Source of the DNA: Spirochaetota bacterium
GTDB taxonomy: Bacteria; Spirochaetota; Spirochaetia; DTKZ01
DNA: 6,346 nt
Direction of reading: 5' to 3'
Assembly: GCA_029562045.1 (NCBI GenBank)
Contig: JAKQWJ010000283.1
Coordinates: 1-6,346, forward strand
Position numbers and translations under genes: made by a program. Positions 5,576-6,346 of the stretch are shown here, piece by piece (position 1 is the first letter of the stretch; every line of letters begins with the position of its first letter). The notes beneath the pieces are model-generated. The model made no database searches. It was not told the origin of the DNA and was given only the letters and a program-made list of their open reading frames with translations.

Positions 5576-5578
5576 CCG

Positions 5579-6148
5579 CTGGATCTTCTCGTCCTGGGCC
5601 TGGGAAATCCGGGATCGCGTTTCTCCCGGAGCCGGCACAACGCGGGATTTTTCGTGGTGGACCGCATGGCCCGGAGCCTGCGGGTGGGCATGCGCAAACC
5701 TCTGTTTCGCCCCTGCCTCTACGGACGGGCGGACTGCGGGGGGAGCCTCGTCCATCTGGCGAAGCCTCTGACCTACATGAACCGGTCCGGAGAGGTCCTG
5801 CCGTATCTACTCCGCCGGACAGGGACGCCTCCCGGGGGGCTCGTCGTCGTATGCGACACCATGGACCTGCCCACGGGGAGGCTGCGGCTGAAAACCCGGG
5901 GAGGCTCCGCCGGGCACAGGGGCCTGCAATCCATCATCGCCGCCCTGGGAACGGAGGATTTCCCCCGGCTGTACCTGGGAATCGGGAGACCCCCGCCGGG
6001 GGTGGAGGTGGTGTCCCATGTTCTGGGTCCCTTCGGCCCGGAGGAGGAGGGGGAAATTATGGGTGCGGTGGAGCGGGCCGCGGAGGCTCTGCTCCGTCTG
6101 ACCGGAGAAAAACCGGAAACGGTTATGCATGCAATCAATGGGTCCTGA
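5579..6148 (+). CDS. pth: Peptidyl-tRNA hydrolase, apparent CTG start
   Basis: Pth cleaves peptidyl-tRNA dropped from ribosomes, recycling tRNA. Reading from CTG 5579 gives 189 residues, a normal length, and puts the key residues at the same numbers as in E. coli Pth: Asn10 (GLGNPG), catalytic His20 (RHNAGF), Asn68 (LTYMNRSG) and Asp93 (CDTMDLP). The usual Asn114 is Arg here (SAGHRGL). No ATG, GTG or TTG lies between the rplY stop (5573-5575, same frame) and these motifs; the first ordinary start, GTG 5654, would remove Asn10 and His20. So translation must begin at CTG (5579; CTG 5594 and 5600 would be shorter), depend on re-initiation after rplY, come from TGA readthrough, or the sequence has an error. 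No clear Shine-Dalgarno is seen. It overlaps tilS by 11 bases. Confidence 0.9.
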   Translation: MDLLVLGLGNPGSRFSRSRHNAGFFVVDRMARSLRVGMRKPLFRPCLYGRADCGGSLVHLAKPLTYMNRSGEVLPYLLRRTGTPPGGLVVVCDTMDLPTGRLRLKTRGGSAGHRGLQSIIAALGTEDFPRLYLGIGRPPPGVEVVSHVLGPFGPEEEGEIMGAVERAAEALLRLTGEKPETVMHAINGS

Positions 6149-6346
6149 AGCGCCACTGGTCCGGGAAGTCCGCCGTTTCTGGAAGAGACGGCGCATCCCC
6201 CGGGGAATAAAAGTCCTGGCCGCCCTCTCGGGGGGGCCGGACAGCACGGCTCTCACCGCGGCCCTGGGGGAGCTTCGGGAAAGCCTCCATTTCGAGCTGT
6301 TCATCGCCCACTACGACCATGGCATCCGGTCCCCGGAGGAATCGGC
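6138..6346 (+). CDS. tilS: tRNA(Ile)-lysidine synthase, N-terminal part (partial)
   Basis: The first 69 codons of a gene that runs off the right edge. TilS adds lysine to C34 of the CAU-anticodon tRNA-Ile, using ATP, so that it reads AUA and is charged with isoleucine. The PP-loop ATP-binding motif is clear (VLAALSGGPDSTALTAAL, SGGPDS at residues 31-36), followed by FIAHYDHGIR, which matches the family's 'HVDHGLR'. The ATG at 6138 lies 11 bases inside pth in another frame and has no clear Shine-Dalgarno, so it is probably translated by coupling. The pth-tilS order, often followed by ftsH, is what I recall in spirochaetes. Confidence 0.93.
   Translation, partial: MGPEAPLVREVRRFWKRRRIPRGIKVLAALSGGPDSTALTAALGELRESLHFELFIAHYDHGIRSPEES

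Noticed and set aside
4922..5755. 277-residue minus-strand reading frame opposite rplY
   Set aside because: It is a shadow of rplY and the pth start; no start signals and no recognisable motif.
5299..6210. Long (303-residue) plus-strand reading frame in another frame over rplY, pth and tilS
   Set aside because: It overlaps three recognised genes, is rich in Gly, Arg, Pro and Ser as expected from out-of-frame GC-rich DNA, and shows no family motif.

Overview
The window is a gene-dense, GC-rich (roughly 60% by eye) stretch of bacterial chromosome made almost entirely of housekeeping genes. The gene order nadD - yqeK - LCP/LytR-type gene - rsfS, followed by spoVG - rplY(ctc) - pth - tilS, resembles the arrangement I recall from spirochaetes such as Borrelia and Treponema. 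Bacillota and Synergistota also keep ispE, spoVG, ctc and pth close together, but usually with glmU and prs between spoVG and ctc. A GC-rich member of Spirochaetota is my best guess (about 0.7). No mobile element, CRISPR array or phage gene is visible.

Layout. Bases 1-2221, plus strand: the tail of nadD, then yqeK, a membrane-anchored LCP/LytR_C protein and rsfS, each overlapping the next, so probably one operon. Bases 2197-2487, minus strand: a small gene with a good promoter and ribosome binding site, encoding a 96-residue protein in which 66 residues are Asp or Glu. Its end overlaps the end of rsfS antisense. Bases 2488-2648: a divergent intergenic region. Bases 2649-3512: nadC. Bases 3547-4428: ispE, preceded by a full-consensus TTGACA/TATAAT promoter placed on the nadC stop codon. 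Bases 4463-4753: spoVG, with its own promoter and a strong Shine-Dalgarno. Bases 4798-4869: tRNA-Gln(UUG). Bases 4907-6148: rplY (L25/CTC) and pth, then the start of tilS running off the right edge.

How the genes fit together. Several act on translation or the ribosome: RsfS on 50S subunits, L25 on 5S rRNA, tRNA-Gln as adaptor, Pth recycling peptidyl-tRNA, TilS modifying tRNA-Ile. NadD and NadC belong to NAD synthesis, YqeK probably clears Ap4A, IspE makes isoprenoid precursors, SpoVG is a nucleic-acid-binding regulator, and the LCP-like protein sits at the cell envelope.

Points most worth a second look: the extremely acidic minus-strand protein; pth, which has no ATG, GTG or TTG start, lies in the same frame as rplY after a single TGA, and fits a CTG start exactly; a near-perfect 27-bp tandem duplication at the end of rplY just before that junction; apparent leaderless starts for ispE and nadC; and an LCP domain that seems to have lost several conserved arginines.
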